Shown here piece after piece: positions 24,136 through 32,286 of a stretch of 64,000 nt of DNA. Numbering within the stretch: position 1 is the first letter of the stretch; every line of letters starts with the position of its first letter. The notes beneath the pieces are model-generated. The model was not told where the DNA came from and did not search any database. It saw nothing but the letters and a program-made list of their open reading frames with translations. The position numbers were made by a program, and so were the translations under genes. This DNA comes from Velamenicoccus sp964471325 (lineage in GTDB: Bacteria > Omnitrophota > Gorgyraeia > Velamenicoccales > Velamenicoccaceae): contig CAYYFL010000001.1 of NCBI GenBank assembly GCA_964471325.1, positions 111,147 to 175,146 of the forward strand, given 5' to 3'.

Positions 24136-25944
24136 TCACTTCTTTCCTCCGGCCGCCGAACCTCTTCTTGCCGGAACATCCTTTCTCATCACCGTCTCTT
24201 CAAACTCTTTCAATGACGGCACATTGACGATACCAAAAATTTCGACGTTGTCAACAACAAATGTCGGCCCTGACGCTATTTCCAATTCCTCCGTCATGCG
24301 GATACGCTCCTTGAGAAGAGCGGCACCCTCGTCAGACAAGGCGCAGGATTTGATCTTGCGGGAATCTATTCCCGCCTCTTTGGCGCACTCATCCCACCAG
24401 CCGGCGTCCACCTGCTTAGTCCTGCAAATCAAATAGTCCAAGACACGCTTGGGATAGAATTTCTCGACACAGGCCACGCGCTTGAATTCTTCGATATCCG
24501 CCGCAGGCCCCAAGCTCATAAAACCCTTGTCGCGATCGAAGACGGCCAGAAAATGCCAATTGATTTGGAAATCCGGATGCTTATGCGCAAAAGCGGACAA
24601 GAGCTCGAAGAGAGAACGCAGCGCAGGATAGCGGTAATCGTAAAAAACGTCGATGGTCCGGGATGTCCTTTGCCGTCCCACGACATAAGACACCCCGGCG
24701 ACGGCCGGCTTAATCCTGTAATAGCCGTTCTTCTCTTCAAGGTTGGAACGGAATGCCTTAAAGGCATCACTCTGCTCGGCGTCTTTATGAAAGATATAAG
24801 CCGGAAGCATCTTCATGTTAAAATCCTTGATAAATACCTGCGCCTGGGGATCACTCTCGTCAATGGAGATGACATTCATGTCGCCCCAGATGTCTTTCAG
24901 ATCTGCAATGACGGCGTCGCCGCGGCACGTCAAGCAATCCTTCGGGTTGATCACCGTCAAGGTCACGCGCGGCAGCGCCACATAGGAACAACGCGCTTCC
25001 TTGGAACTGCCGTTCAGGCAAGAAGCGGAAAATCCCTGCATCCGCCGGCAATCGGCCGGCTTGAAACACTGGGGCAAAAGCAGGGCCACGGCGCCGTCAT
25101 CGGGAATACCGGAAACAAGCGGCGGGGCTGAAAAATCCACCCGGCTGATCTTCCCGTCTGAGATTTTAAGATTCAGGGCCCCCACTCTCCTGGCCTGCCA
25201 CCATGTCTGCAGATAAACCGTCCCCTGGACTTCCCGGGGAGTCACGGAGCCGTAGTTCTTGCTTCCGTTGATCACAATGTCGATCCCGTGGATGTCCTTG
25301 AGCATCTTCTCGTCTTCCTGGGGCGTCTGCGCGCTCAAGAGGATAACTATCCCGACGCCCTTCTTCTTGAGCTCGGGGACGAGCTGGCGCAAAACAACAG
25401 CCGGCTCCCGCCAATCTCTGGCGCCTTTTTTAACGGCGGAGGCCTCAGTGAGCCCGATAATACCCACCCGCAAATCGCCGAACTCCCTGATGACAAACGG
25501 CGCAAAAGAACCGGAGATATTAGAGGAAACAAAGGGCAGGCTCCTGGTATAAGGTTCAATAAATTTCTCTCCGAAAGAAAAGTCTTGCCCGTCGACGAGG
25601 ATGGCATCATAAGCCATCAGCTTCACGGCTTCCAGATAGATACCGCTGCGTTTTTTGTCCAGCTCTTCCCCCTGCGTGTTGCCATCATCGGGTCCTGAGG
25701 CCAAGCTCGAACCCGCCTCCAGGATAAGGACATTTTTCATCTGTTTGCGAAAATCCCGGATCAAGGTCGCCCTCCTGGCGACGCCGCCATCCGGCTCCAC
25801 ACGGCAATCGCAAGGATAAAGAGCGGCAAAAGACTGCCCGGTAAAAATAATATTAAGTTCTTCGGCGATCGCCGCGCCGGAGAAAACAAATAATAATCCG
25901 ATATAGACGGTCAAACAGCCGAGGATCTTCAAGAGACGCGACAT
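24136..25944 (-). CDS. Exported protein: degenerate metallophosphatase fused to thioredoxin-like domains
   Basis: The 602-residue protein starts at 25944, with AGGAGG five bases ahead. A signal peptide (about 1-29, ending GAAIAEE) is followed by a UshA/5-nucleotidase-like domain (about 30-290) with PCDCRVEPDGGVARRATLI. Its metal motifs are eroded: the GNHEF-like site reads DGQDFSFG and the GGHSH-like site reads NGSKNYG, so catalysis is doubtful. A thioredoxin-like segment with CLTC (near 330-410) follows, then a second DsbA-like segment (about 430-590) with VFYDYRYPALRSL and SGPTFVVDNVEIFGI. It is probably periplasmic, in redox or thiol transfer; the function is not known. Confidence 0.7.
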   Translation of the reverse strand: MSRLLKILGCLTVYIGLLFVFSGAAIAEELNIIFTGQSFAALYPCDCRVEPDGGVARRATLIRDFRKQMKNVLILEAGSSLASGPDDGNTQGEELDKKRSGIYLEAVKLMAYDAILVDGQDFSFGEKFIEPYTRSLPFVSSNISGSFAPFVIREFGDLRVGIIGLTEASAVKKGARDWREPAVVLRQLVPELKKKGVGIVILLSAQTPQEDEKMLKDIHGIDIVINGSKNYGSVTPREVQGTVYLQTWWQARRVGALNLKISDGKISRVDFSAPPLVSGIPDDGAVALLLPQCFKPADCRRMQGFSASCLNGSSKEARCSYVALPRVTLTVINPKDCLTCRGDAVIADLKDIWGDMNVISIDESDPQAQVFIKDFNMKMLPAYIFHKDAEQSDAFKAFRSNLEEKNGYYRIKPAVAGVSYVVGRQRTSRTIDVFYDYRYPALRSLFELLSAFAHKHPDFQINWHFLAVFDRDKGFMSLGPAADIEEFKRVACVEKFYPKRVLDYLICRTKQVDAGWWDECAKEAGIDSRKIKSCALSDEGAALLKERIRMTEELEIASGPTFVVDNVEIFGIVNVPSLKEFEETVMRKDVPARRGSAAGGKK

Positions 25945-26020
25945 GCGTCCTCCTATACATACTCGCACGGTTAACTCCAACGAAAACCTTCCTCATTCCC
26001 TATATAGGAATAGCGGAAAA

Positions 26021-26040
26021 GCCCTGGAATCTCCCAGGTG
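26021..26040 (-). terminator. Weak terminator candidate after serA
   Basis: On the minus strand CCTGGGA and TCCAGGG form a short stem, followed by CTTTTCC. It starts about 8 bases after the serA stop. The T run is short, so readthrough into the next gene is likely. Confidence 0.35.
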
Positions 26041-26047
26041 CTAAGGA

Positions 26048-27634
26048 TTACAGCTCGACGATTTTGGCCGAGAGGATATGCGGTTGTTTTTTGACCTTTT
26101 CCAGCAGCTCGGCGCTCACGCAGCTGTCGACGTTCAACACAGACATCGCGCGCCCCCCCTGCTTTTCCCGCCCGAAAGACATCGCCGCGATATTGATGTT
26201 ATGTTCTCCCATCAGTTTGCCGAGGTTCCCGATGATGCCGGGCTTGTCCCAATTCTGCATGAGGAGCATGCAGCCCGACGGGATCGCCTCGACATAGAAC
26301 TCATCCACCTTGACGATGCGCGGGTCGCTCTTGGACAAAAGGGTGCCGGCAACGCGGTGAGTCTCTTTGTCGGTCTTGATCTCCAGAGATACCAAGGTCA
26401 CGAATTCTTCGGACTGCAGGGACTTGAGCTCCGTCGTACGGATGCCGCGGTCTTTGGCCAGGGAAAGAGAATTGATGAAATTCACGGTATCCTGGAGCAT
26501 CGGAGACAAAAGGCCCTTCATCAACGCCATGGTCAGAGGCGCCGTATCATGGGCGGCGATATCGCCGCTATAGGTGACATTAACCTCGGTCAACGCCCCT
26601 TGCGCGATCTGACTCGTGAAAGAACCAAGCCTTTCGCAAAGGTTGATATAAGGCTGCAGGGCGTGATAGGTCTCCGGGTCGACGGACGGGAAATTGGCGG
26701 CATTACGGATCCCCTTGCCGAGAAGGGCGTCGGAGATTTGATGGGCAATCTCGATGGCCACATTCACCTGCGCCTCTTCGGTGGATGCCCCCAGATGCGG
26801 CGTCAAAACAACATTGGCGCCGAATTTGGCCAGGGGGCAGTCCTTAGGAGGCTCTTCCGTATACACGTCCAGCGCAGCGCCGGCGACTTTTCCGGACTCG
26901 AGGCCGCGGGCCAAGGCCTGCTCGTCGATGATGCCGCCGCGGGCGCAATTGATCAGGCGGACGCCGTCCTTCATCATCCCGATTTCTTTGCCGGCAATCA
27001 TACCCTTGGTCTCTTCAGTCAGGGGCACGTGCACAGTGATGTAATCGGCGGCACGGTAGACATCTTCCAGGGTCCCCAGCTCGACGCCTATCTTCTCCGC
27101 CACCTCGCGGGACAAAAACGGATCATAGGCCTTGACGCGCATCCCGAAAGCGAGACAGCGTTTGGCGACTTCCATGCCGATACGGCCCAGGCCGACGATG
27201 CCGATGGTCTTGTTATAAAGCTCGACGCCCATAAAATCCTTGCGTTTCCATTCCTTTTTTTTCATGGATGCGTCCGCCAGCGGGATATTACGCGATAAAG
27301 ACATGATTAGACTCATCGTATGCTCTGCCGTCGATATGGTGTTGCCGCCCGGCGTGTTCATGACGATGATGCCCTTGGCCGTCGCCGCCGCCAGGTCCAC
27401 GTTGTCTAACCCCACGCCTGCGCGGCCGATGATCTTGAGCTTCTTGCCGGCCTCGATGACCTCGGCGGTCACTTTCGTGGCGCTCCTGACCACAAGGGCG
27501 TCATATTCCCCGATAATCCCTTTCAATTCATCGGCCTTGAGGCCCGTCTTGACATCGACGACAAAGTCCTTGGAGTTCTTCAAAACCCCAAGCCCCTCTT
27601 CCGATAACGCATCGCTCACCAATATCTTAAACAT
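26048..27634 (-). CDS. serA: D-3-phosphoglycerate dehydrogenase, long form with ACT domain
   Basis: SerA oxidises 3-phosphoglycerate to phosphohydroxypyruvate with NAD, the first step of serine synthesis. The 528-residue length matches the long form. The NAD-binding fold has GIVGLGRIGMEVAKR, and the catalytic region NCARGGIIDEQAL and TPHLGASTEEAQ. The intervening ASB domain (about 320-450) precedes a C-terminal ACT domain (about 455-528), the usual serine-sensing module. The gene lies 45 bases after an aminotransferase gene that probably supplies the second step. Confidence 0.96.
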   Translation of the reverse strand: MFKILVSDALSEEGLGVLKNSKDFVVDVKTGLKADELKGIIGEYDALVVRSATKVTAEVIEAGKKLKIIGRAGVGLDNVDLAAATAKGIIVMNTPGGNTISTAEHTMSLIMSLSRNIPLADASMKKKEWKRKDFMGVELYNKTIGIVGLGRIGMEVAKRCLAFGMRVKAYDPFLSREVAEKIGVELGTLEDVYRAADYITVHVPLTEETKGMIAGKEIGMMKDGVRLINCARGGIIDEQALARGLESGKVAGAALDVYTEEPPKDCPLAKFGANVVLTPHLGASTEEAQVNVAIEIAHQISDALLGKGIRNAANFPSVDPETYHALQPYINLCERLGSFTSQIAQGALTEVNVTYSGDIAAHDTAPLTMALMKGLLSPMLQDTVNFINSLSLAKDRGIRTTELKSLQSEEFVTLVSLEIKTDKETHRVAGTLLSKSDPRIVKVDEFYVEAIPSGCMLLMQNWDKPGIIGNLGKLMGEHNINIAAMSFGREKQGGRAMSVLNVDSCVSAELLEKVKKQPHILSAKIVEL

Positions 27635-27679
27635 AAAACTTCTCCGTTGTTCTACCGCTGACCATCTTGATCGTCTCGT

Positions 27680-28816
27680 CTATTTTAAAAGCACTTCCTG
27701 CGCCGCCTTCACTCCGGCGCCCAGCTCAAAGGCATACCCCATTTTCTTCAACACCTTCTCCAAACAGGCGATCCCGAGGATGATGTCGAACTCGCTGATA
27801 TACCCCATGTGCGCGACCCTGAAGAGCCTGCCTTTCATCTCCCCCTGGCCTCCGGCCATGGTCACGCCGTATTCATCGCGCATGGTCTTGACGAGCTTTT
27901 CCCCGTCGATACCGGCAGGGACTTTGACTGCCGTCACGGCATCCGAGGCGGCATCGGTCGAGAAAAGTCCAAGGCCGAGCGCCAGCATCGCCGCGCGCGT
28001 CGCATCCGCAAGCTTCCTGTGGCGCGCAAAAATATTCTCAAATCCCTCGGCCTTCATCATCTTGAGCGCTTCGTTGAGGGCGATGATGATGCCAATCGCC
28101 GGCGTAAACGGAGTATCGGTCTTATCGCAGGCCTTCTTGGCGCTCTTCAGGTCGAAATAATATTTGGGACACTTGGATTCTTCGACGAGCTTCCAGGCTT
28201 TTTTGCTGACGGAGATGAACGCCAGACCCGGAGGCAGCATAAACCCTTTTTGAGAACCGGAGACGACGACATCCACTCCCCACGCATCCATCTGAAGATC
28301 AATGGCGCCCAGTCCGCTGATCGCGTCCACGACGAGAACGGCGCCGGTCTCTTTGGTGACTTGGGCAAAACCCTTGATATCAAACGCCACGCCTGTCGAC
28401 GTCTCGCATAACGTCGAAAAGACCGCCTTGATCGCCGGTTCCTTGGCCAGATAATCCTTCAGGATCTGCGGATCAAGGGCCTTCCCCCACTCGACGTCGA
28501 TGACAATCGGCTTGACGCCGTAGGCCTGGCACAGTTCCGTCCAGCGCTCTCCGAATTTCCCCCCCTGGATCACAAGGGCCTTGTCTCCCCAGGAAAGAAG
28601 ATTGACCACGGCAGATTCCATGGCCCCCGTTCCCGAAGACGTCAGGATAAACACATCGTTCTTGGTCTGAAAAGCGGCCTTCAGGCTTTCCTGGACCTCT
28701 TTCAAGACAGTCTGGAACTGCGGCGTGCGATGATGGATGATCGGACGCGAAAGCGCCTCGCAGACTTCCGGCGGAAGAGGCGTCGGGCCCGGCGTCAATA
28801 AATAATTTTTTTTCAT
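27680..28816 (-). CDS. Class V aminotransferase, probable phosphoserine or serine-type transaminase
   Basis: This PLP enzyme (378 residues from the ATG at 28816, which has AGGAGG upstream) belongs to the serine-pyruvate/alanine-glyoxylate group of fold-type I. The N-terminus LLTPGPTPLPPEV and the lysine site VVVSGSQKGFMLPPG (Lys at about 190) are diagnostic. FSTLCETSTGVAFD and VDAISGLGAIDL form the cofactor pocket. Its position directly before serA suggests that it aminates phosphohydroxypyruvate in place of SerC, as proposed for similar pairs in other organisms. Alanine-glyoxylate transamination is the main alternative. Confidence 0.85.
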   Translation of the reverse strand: MKKNYLLTPGPTPLPPEVCEALSRPIIHHRTPQFQTVLKEVQESLKAAFQTKNDVFILTSSGTGAMESAVVNLLSWGDKALVIQGGKFGERWTELCQAYGVKPIVIDVEWGKALDPQILKDYLAKEPAIKAVFSTLCETSTGVAFDIKGFAQVTKETGAVLVVDAISGLGAIDLQMDAWGVDVVVSGSQKGFMLPPGLAFISVSKKAWKLVEESKCPKYYFDLKSAKKACDKTDTPFTPAIGIIIALNEALKMMKAEGFENIFARHRKLADATRAAMLALGLGLFSTDAASDAVTAVKVPAGIDGEKLVKTMRDEYGVTMAGGQGEMKGRLFRVAHMGYISEFDIILGIACLEKVLKKMGYAFELGAGVKAAQEVLLK

Positions 28817-28829
28817 AAAACCCTCCTGT

Positions 28830-28990
28830 GAATCACCAATAATCAAACAGACAACGGTACTATTTGGTTATTGAATTTCAGTGATTGGTTATTGTTTGAT
28901 GATTGCCTGCCTTTGGCCCTGGCCTTGCCCCTGGCCGAAGGCCGAGGGCAGGCTGAGGCCAAAGGCAGGCAGGTTTCTTGGAGCTTGGTT
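28830..28990. repeat. Dispersed repeat with a long GC-rich hairpin
   Basis: GCCTGCCTTTGGCC (28905-28918) pairs perfectly with GGCCAAAGGCAGGC (28957-28970) over 14 bases. Further pairing inside includes TGCCC/GGGCA and GGCCGAAGGCC. The flanking A/T-rich part repeats TTGGTTATTG and GTGATTGG motifs found inverted at 9830-9880. A related GGCCTTGCCC unit occurs at 38316-38337. The region lies between clpP and the aminotransferase gene and holds no gene. Confidence 0.65.
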
Positions 28991-29018
28991 ATTTAAGAAT
29001 TGTTTAACTGTTTATCTC

Positions 29019-29618
29019 CTACTTCATTGCCGGCACAATCACCTCGTCGATCAGGCCGTAAGCCTGGGCTTCCTCTGACGACATAAAATAATCGCGGTCG
29101 GAATCTTTCTTGATACGGTCGAGCGGCTGACCTGTATGCTTGCAAAGGATATTTTCCAGCATCTCGCGCAGCCTCAGTATCTCTTTGGCCTGGATGGAGA
29201 TATCCGCCGCCGCCCCCTGCACACCGCCCCACGGCTGATGGATCATGATCCGCGAGTTAGGCAAAGCATAACGCTTGCCCTTGCGTCCGGCGCTCAAAAG
29301 CAATGCGCCCATGCTGGCGGCCTGGCCCACGCAGTAGGTCGCCACAGGACATTTGACGAACTGCATCGTATCGTAAATCGCCAAGCCGCTCGTCACGGAA
29401 CCTCCGGGAGAATTGATATAAACGCTGATATCCTTGGTCACGTCTTCCATCTGCAGGAACAAAAGCTGCGCGATCACGAGATTGGCGACGGTATCGTCGA
29501 TAGGGGTACCGATGAAGATGATGCGATCCTTGAGCAGCCTTGAATAAATATCATAGGCCCGCTCCACATGACCCGTCTGCTCGATGACCATAGGAACCAG
29601 CATCTGGTTTTTCAACAT
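29019..29618 (-). CDS. clpP: ATP-dependent Clp protease proteolytic subunit
   Basis: ClpP is the tetradecameric serine protease that degrades proteins fed by ClpX or ClpA/C. The 199-residue protein has the catalytic Ser in GQAASMGALLLSAG (about 102), His in RIMIHQPWGG (about 127) and Asp in the KDSDRDYFMS segment near 172-180. YINSPGGSVTSGLAIYD forms the oxyanion region. AAGGAGG precedes the ATG and borders a repeat element. The gene follows tig, the usual tig-clpP pairing, but clpX is not next in line. Confidence 0.97.
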   Translation of the reverse strand: MLKNQMLVPMVIEQTGHVERAYDIYSRLLKDRIIFIGTPIDDTVANLVIAQLLFLQMEDVTKDISVYINSPGGSVTSGLAIYDTMQFVKCPVATYCVGQAASMGALLLSAGRKGKRYALPNSRIMIHQPWGGVQGAAADISIQAKEILRLREMLENILCKHTGQPLDRIKKDSDRDYFMSSEEAQAYGLIDEVIVPAMK

Positions 29619-29623
29619 AAAAA

Positions 29624-29762
29624 CCTCCTTAATTTTGCCTATAACGAGGTATTTTTCCTACAAAATCAACTCCGGGCTTGCTCGGTCTGCCGGAACAGCA
29701 GACCAGGTAAATTTCCACCCGGCATACCTGGGCGAGAAATTTACGAGCGTTTAAGCCAGGAG
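29624..29762. repeat. Composite hairpin repeat between clpP and tig
   Basis: The first module reads CCTTAATTTTGCCTATAACG on the plus strand with a matching CAAAAT arm near 29660. The third module has outer arms ACTCCGGGCTTGCTCG (29669-29684) and CGAGCGTTTAAGCCAGGAG (29744-29762). Inside are GGTCTGC/GCAGACC (29684-29704) and GTAAATTT/AAATTTAC (29707-29744). It fills the whole gap, with the clpP ribosome binding site at one edge and the tig stop four bases from the other. Confidence 0.85.
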
Positions 29763-29766
29763 AGCT

Positions 29767-30636
29767 TCACTCCCATTCCGCTTCCGCAAAGAGGAATTCG
29801 ATGACGCGGTTAAGCACATGGTCATCGCTCGGCATCTTCTCGAGTTTCGCAACGGCCTCCAGGACCAAAAAGACCTTGACCTGCTCTTCTGCCTCTGCCT
29901 TGAATTTCGGTTCGAATTCCTTGACCCTCTCCTTGATCCGTTCCGGAGGCAGGCCGTAACTGGTCATCTGGTGCTCCGCCTCATGCTCCAGCTCGTGGGC
30001 CCGGCGCGTGACGAGCGTCTGCGGAATGACAAAGGAACTCTGTTTCAATACCTGCTGGATCAGTTCCTTTTCCAGGCGAGCGCGCTCCTCGTTCTCTTTT
30101 TTCAAAAACAGCTGTTTCTGGATGCAATCGATGAATTCCTCTTTCGTCTTGTATCCCAGGCCCCTGGCCATCTTCTCTTCGGTGAGATCTTCGGACCTGC
30201 CCTTTTTCAGCTGCTTGAGATACTCTTCGACGTCTGAAGACTCGACCTTGATCTCCTGTTTCTTCAGCTTGAGCCCCTTATATTGCTTGATCGCGATCTC
30301 AGGCTTGACTTCCACCTCGGCCTTGTACGTCAGGACCTCCCCTTCCAGCTTGACATCCGATATCTGCGGCAGGTCGATGACGTCGATCGCCTCGTCCTTG
30401 ACGGTCTGTTCATAGCTTTCCGTAATCAAGCTCTTGAGCACTTCGTCTCTCGCCAGGGCGCCGTGCTGTTGTTCCAGGATCTGACGCGGAGCCTTGCCGG
30501 GCCTGTAACCGGGGATTTTTGCTTCCTGGCCGATCTTCTCATAAACTTCATCGTACTTTTTTTTGACTTGCTCCTGGGCCACCTCTATGTCAAGAAGCAC
30601 CTTGTTCTCTTTTGTCTTTGTTTTTTTCGCCTTCAT
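29767..30636 (-). CDS. tig: Trigger factor lacking the PPIase domain
   Basis: Trigger factor is the ribosome-bound chaperone for nascent chains. The N-terminal domain (about 1-120) has the ribosome-docking signature IPGYRPGKAP, a form of GFRxGKxP. The C-terminal chaperone domain (about 150-289) contains KTKEEFIDCIQKQL and FVIPQTLVTRRAHELEHE. At 289 residues it is about 140 shorter than the usual protein: the FKBP-type PPIase domain is missing, and the sequence runs from DVEEYLKQLKKGRSEDL directly into the C-terminal domain. The tig-clpP neighbourhood supports the identity. Confidence 0.9.
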   Translation of the reverse strand: MKAKKTKTKENKVLLDIEVAQEQVKKKYDEVYEKIGQEAKIPGYRPGKAPRQILEQQHGALARDEVLKSLITESYEQTVKDEAIDVIDLPQISDVKLEGEVLTYKAEVEVKPEIAIKQYKGLKLKKQEIKVESSDVEEYLKQLKKGRSEDLTEEKMARGLGYKTKEEFIDCIQKQLFLKKENEERARLEKELIQQVLKQSSFVIPQTLVTRRAHELEHEAEHQMTSYGLPPERIKERVKEFEPKFKAEAEEQVKVFLVLEAVAKLEKMPSDDHVLNRVIEFLFAEAEWE

Positions 30637-30668
30637 TCATCTGCCCCCTTGATCGTTTTGCCGCTGCC

Positions 30669-31391
30669 TTACATCTTGAACTTTTCCCCTAAGTACAATT
30701 CCCTCGCCCGCGCGTCGTTGATCAGATCGGAAGCAGTCCCGGAGATCAGGATGCGCCCCTGGGCGATCAGGTACGCCCTGTCCGTGATGGAGAGGGTCTC
30801 GCGCACGTTGTGATCCGTCAACAAAACCCCAAGCCCCTTCTCTTTCAATTCCTTGATGATCTGCTGGGCATCGGCCACGACGATCGGATCGATACCGGAA
30901 AAGGGTTCATCCAACAGGATGAACGACGGATTCGTCACCAGGGCCCGGGTGATCTCCAGACGCCGGCGTTCGCCCCCGGAAAGCGTATAAGCCTTGTGCT
31001 TTTTCAAATGTGCGATCTTGAGCTCCGCCAGCAATTGATCCAATCTCTTCTTGCGCTCCCTGAAAGAGATGGGCAGGGTCTCCAGGATCGCCATGATGTT
31101 CTCTTCAACAGTAAGCTTGCGGAAAACCGAGCTCTCCTGCGCAAGATAGCCGATACCGAAATGGGCCCTCGCATGGATCGGCACACGCGTGATATCGTTG
31201 TTGTCAAATATGATCTGGCCGTCCTCCGGAGGGATGATGCCGACGATCATGTAGAATGTCGTTGTCTTGCCGGCGCCGTTCGGTCCCAACAGGCCGACGA
31301 TTTCACCGCGCTTGACGACGAGGTTGACGTTATCGACGACACGGCGATGATGATAACTCTTGACCAGCCCTTTGGCTTCAAGGAGATACAT
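30669..31391 (-). CDS. lptB: LPS export ABC transporter ATP-binding protein LptB
   Basis: LptB drives extraction of LPS from the inner membrane with LptF and LptG. The 240-residue protein has Walker A GPNGAGKTT (about 36-44), the Q-loop region GYLAQESSVFRKLTVEEN, the ABC signature LSGGERRRLE and Walker B FILLDEPFSGIDPI. AQESSVFRKLTVEENI is typical of LptB rather than other ABC ATPases. It overlaps the lptC-lptA fusion by 14 bases. LptF and LptG are not in the window. Confidence 0.96.
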   Translation of the reverse strand: MYLLEAKGLVKSYHHRRVVDNVNLVVKRGEIVGLLGPNGAGKTTTFYMIVGIIPPEDGQIIFDNNDITRVPIHARAHFGIGYLAQESSVFRKLTVEENIMAILETLPISFRERKKRLDQLLAELKIAHLKKHKAYTLSGGERRRLEITRALVTNPSFILLDEPFSGIDPIVVADAQQIIKELKEKGLGVLLTDHNVRETLSITDRAYLIAQGRILISGTASDLINDARARELYLGEKFKM

Positions 31392-32286
31392 GGGACAACC
31401 CGCTGCCTTCTTCGGTGAAGATTTCCAGGTGCGGCCGCCCTGTCAAGACGACCCTCCTGTCCGCCGCAGTGAAGACGGCCGAATCACTGTAAGACGTATT
31501 CCCGTCACGCGTGATCTTGACGTGGCCTTCGGCCACGATCCTGTCGATCTGCTTGGTCTGGCTGCTGAAATAAATGGTCATTTTGTCCGACACCATCGAC
31601 CCCTGGTCCTCGTCGCCGGTCACCTGCACATTCTTCTCGAAAGTCGCCACCTGGTGTTCGTAATCCAACTCCATCGGCCCGTCACAGGTGATCGTCATTT
31701 TCCCCGGCCCGGCCGATTTGGCCTCCGCCGGGCCCTGGGTCTTGGTCGCCGATGACGCCTGGCCGTTTCCTTGCATCGTCACGACGACATCCTTCTCAAG
31801 CTTTGCCACTTTCATATCGGATTTGGCTTCCAGCCCTTCGCCTACCGCCGTCACATTGTCCCGGGAAATATTGACCTTCTCATCCGAAGAGATAACCTGG
31901 TCTTTCTGCGACCAATCCAAGGCACTCGTCGTCAATTCCGCGCCGGTATCCGTCACGGCGCGCACATTGTCTTCCAAGCGGACCTTGCCCGTCGCCCTGT
32001 CGAACTGGCCGTGATCGGCGGTCAACACCATGTTCTCTTTGTTCCTCTCGTTACCGTAAAGATGGGCCGTGATATCGGAAACCTTGACATCATTGCCGGC
32101 CATATCCATGGAGGCGCCTTGCACTTCCCACGTCTTTTGCCCTTTCCCGTCGTAGCCGGCGATATTGAAATCTTCCATCTGCTGAGGCTCGCTGGTAGAA
32201 GGATTTTTGGAATCCGCCGCGAAGCCAAAAGCCGCCGAGGACATGGAAACAACCAATGCCAGGCCTAAAATGAGTGTTTTGACCAT
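31378..32286 (-). CDS. LptC-LptA fusion, LPS transport bridge protein
   Basis: The 302-residue protein begins with a signal or anchor helix (MVKTLILGLALVVSMSSAAF). An LptC-like domain follows (about 35-165), with MEDFNIAGYDGKGQKTWEV, NMVLTADHGQFDRATGKVRL and LEDNVRAVTDTGAELTT. A linker rich in Ala and Lys (about 178-205) leads to an LptA/OstA-like domain (about 206-295) with ITCDGPMELDYEHQVATF and ITRDGNTSYSDSAVF. Separate LptC and LptA normally dock by the same jellyroll contacts, so a fusion is plausible. The ATG at 32286 overlaps the kdsC stop as TGATG. Confidence 0.82.
   Translation of the reverse strand: MVKTLILGLALVVSMSSAAFGFAADSKNPSTSEPQQMEDFNIAGYDGKGQKTWEVQGASMDMAGNDVKVSDITAHLYGNERNKENMVLTADHGQFDRATGKVRLEDNVRAVTDTGAELTTSALDWSQKDQVISSDEKVNISRDNVTAVGEGLEAKSDMKVAKLEKDVVVTMQGNGQASSATKTQGPAEAKSAGPGKMTITCDGPMELDYEHQVATFEKNVQVTGDEDQGSMVSDKMTIYFSSQTKQIDRIVAEGHVKITRDGNTSYSDSAVFTAADRRVVLTGRPHLEIFTEEGSGLSHVSP

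Noticed and set aside
22836..24227. Plus-strand open frame of 463 codons
   Set aside because: It is antisense to the homocitrate-synthase-like gene, with no motif, and its frame follows the codon positions of that gene.
26078..27298. Plus-strand open frame of 406 codons
   Set aside because: It is antisense to serA, whose full set of motifs is present.
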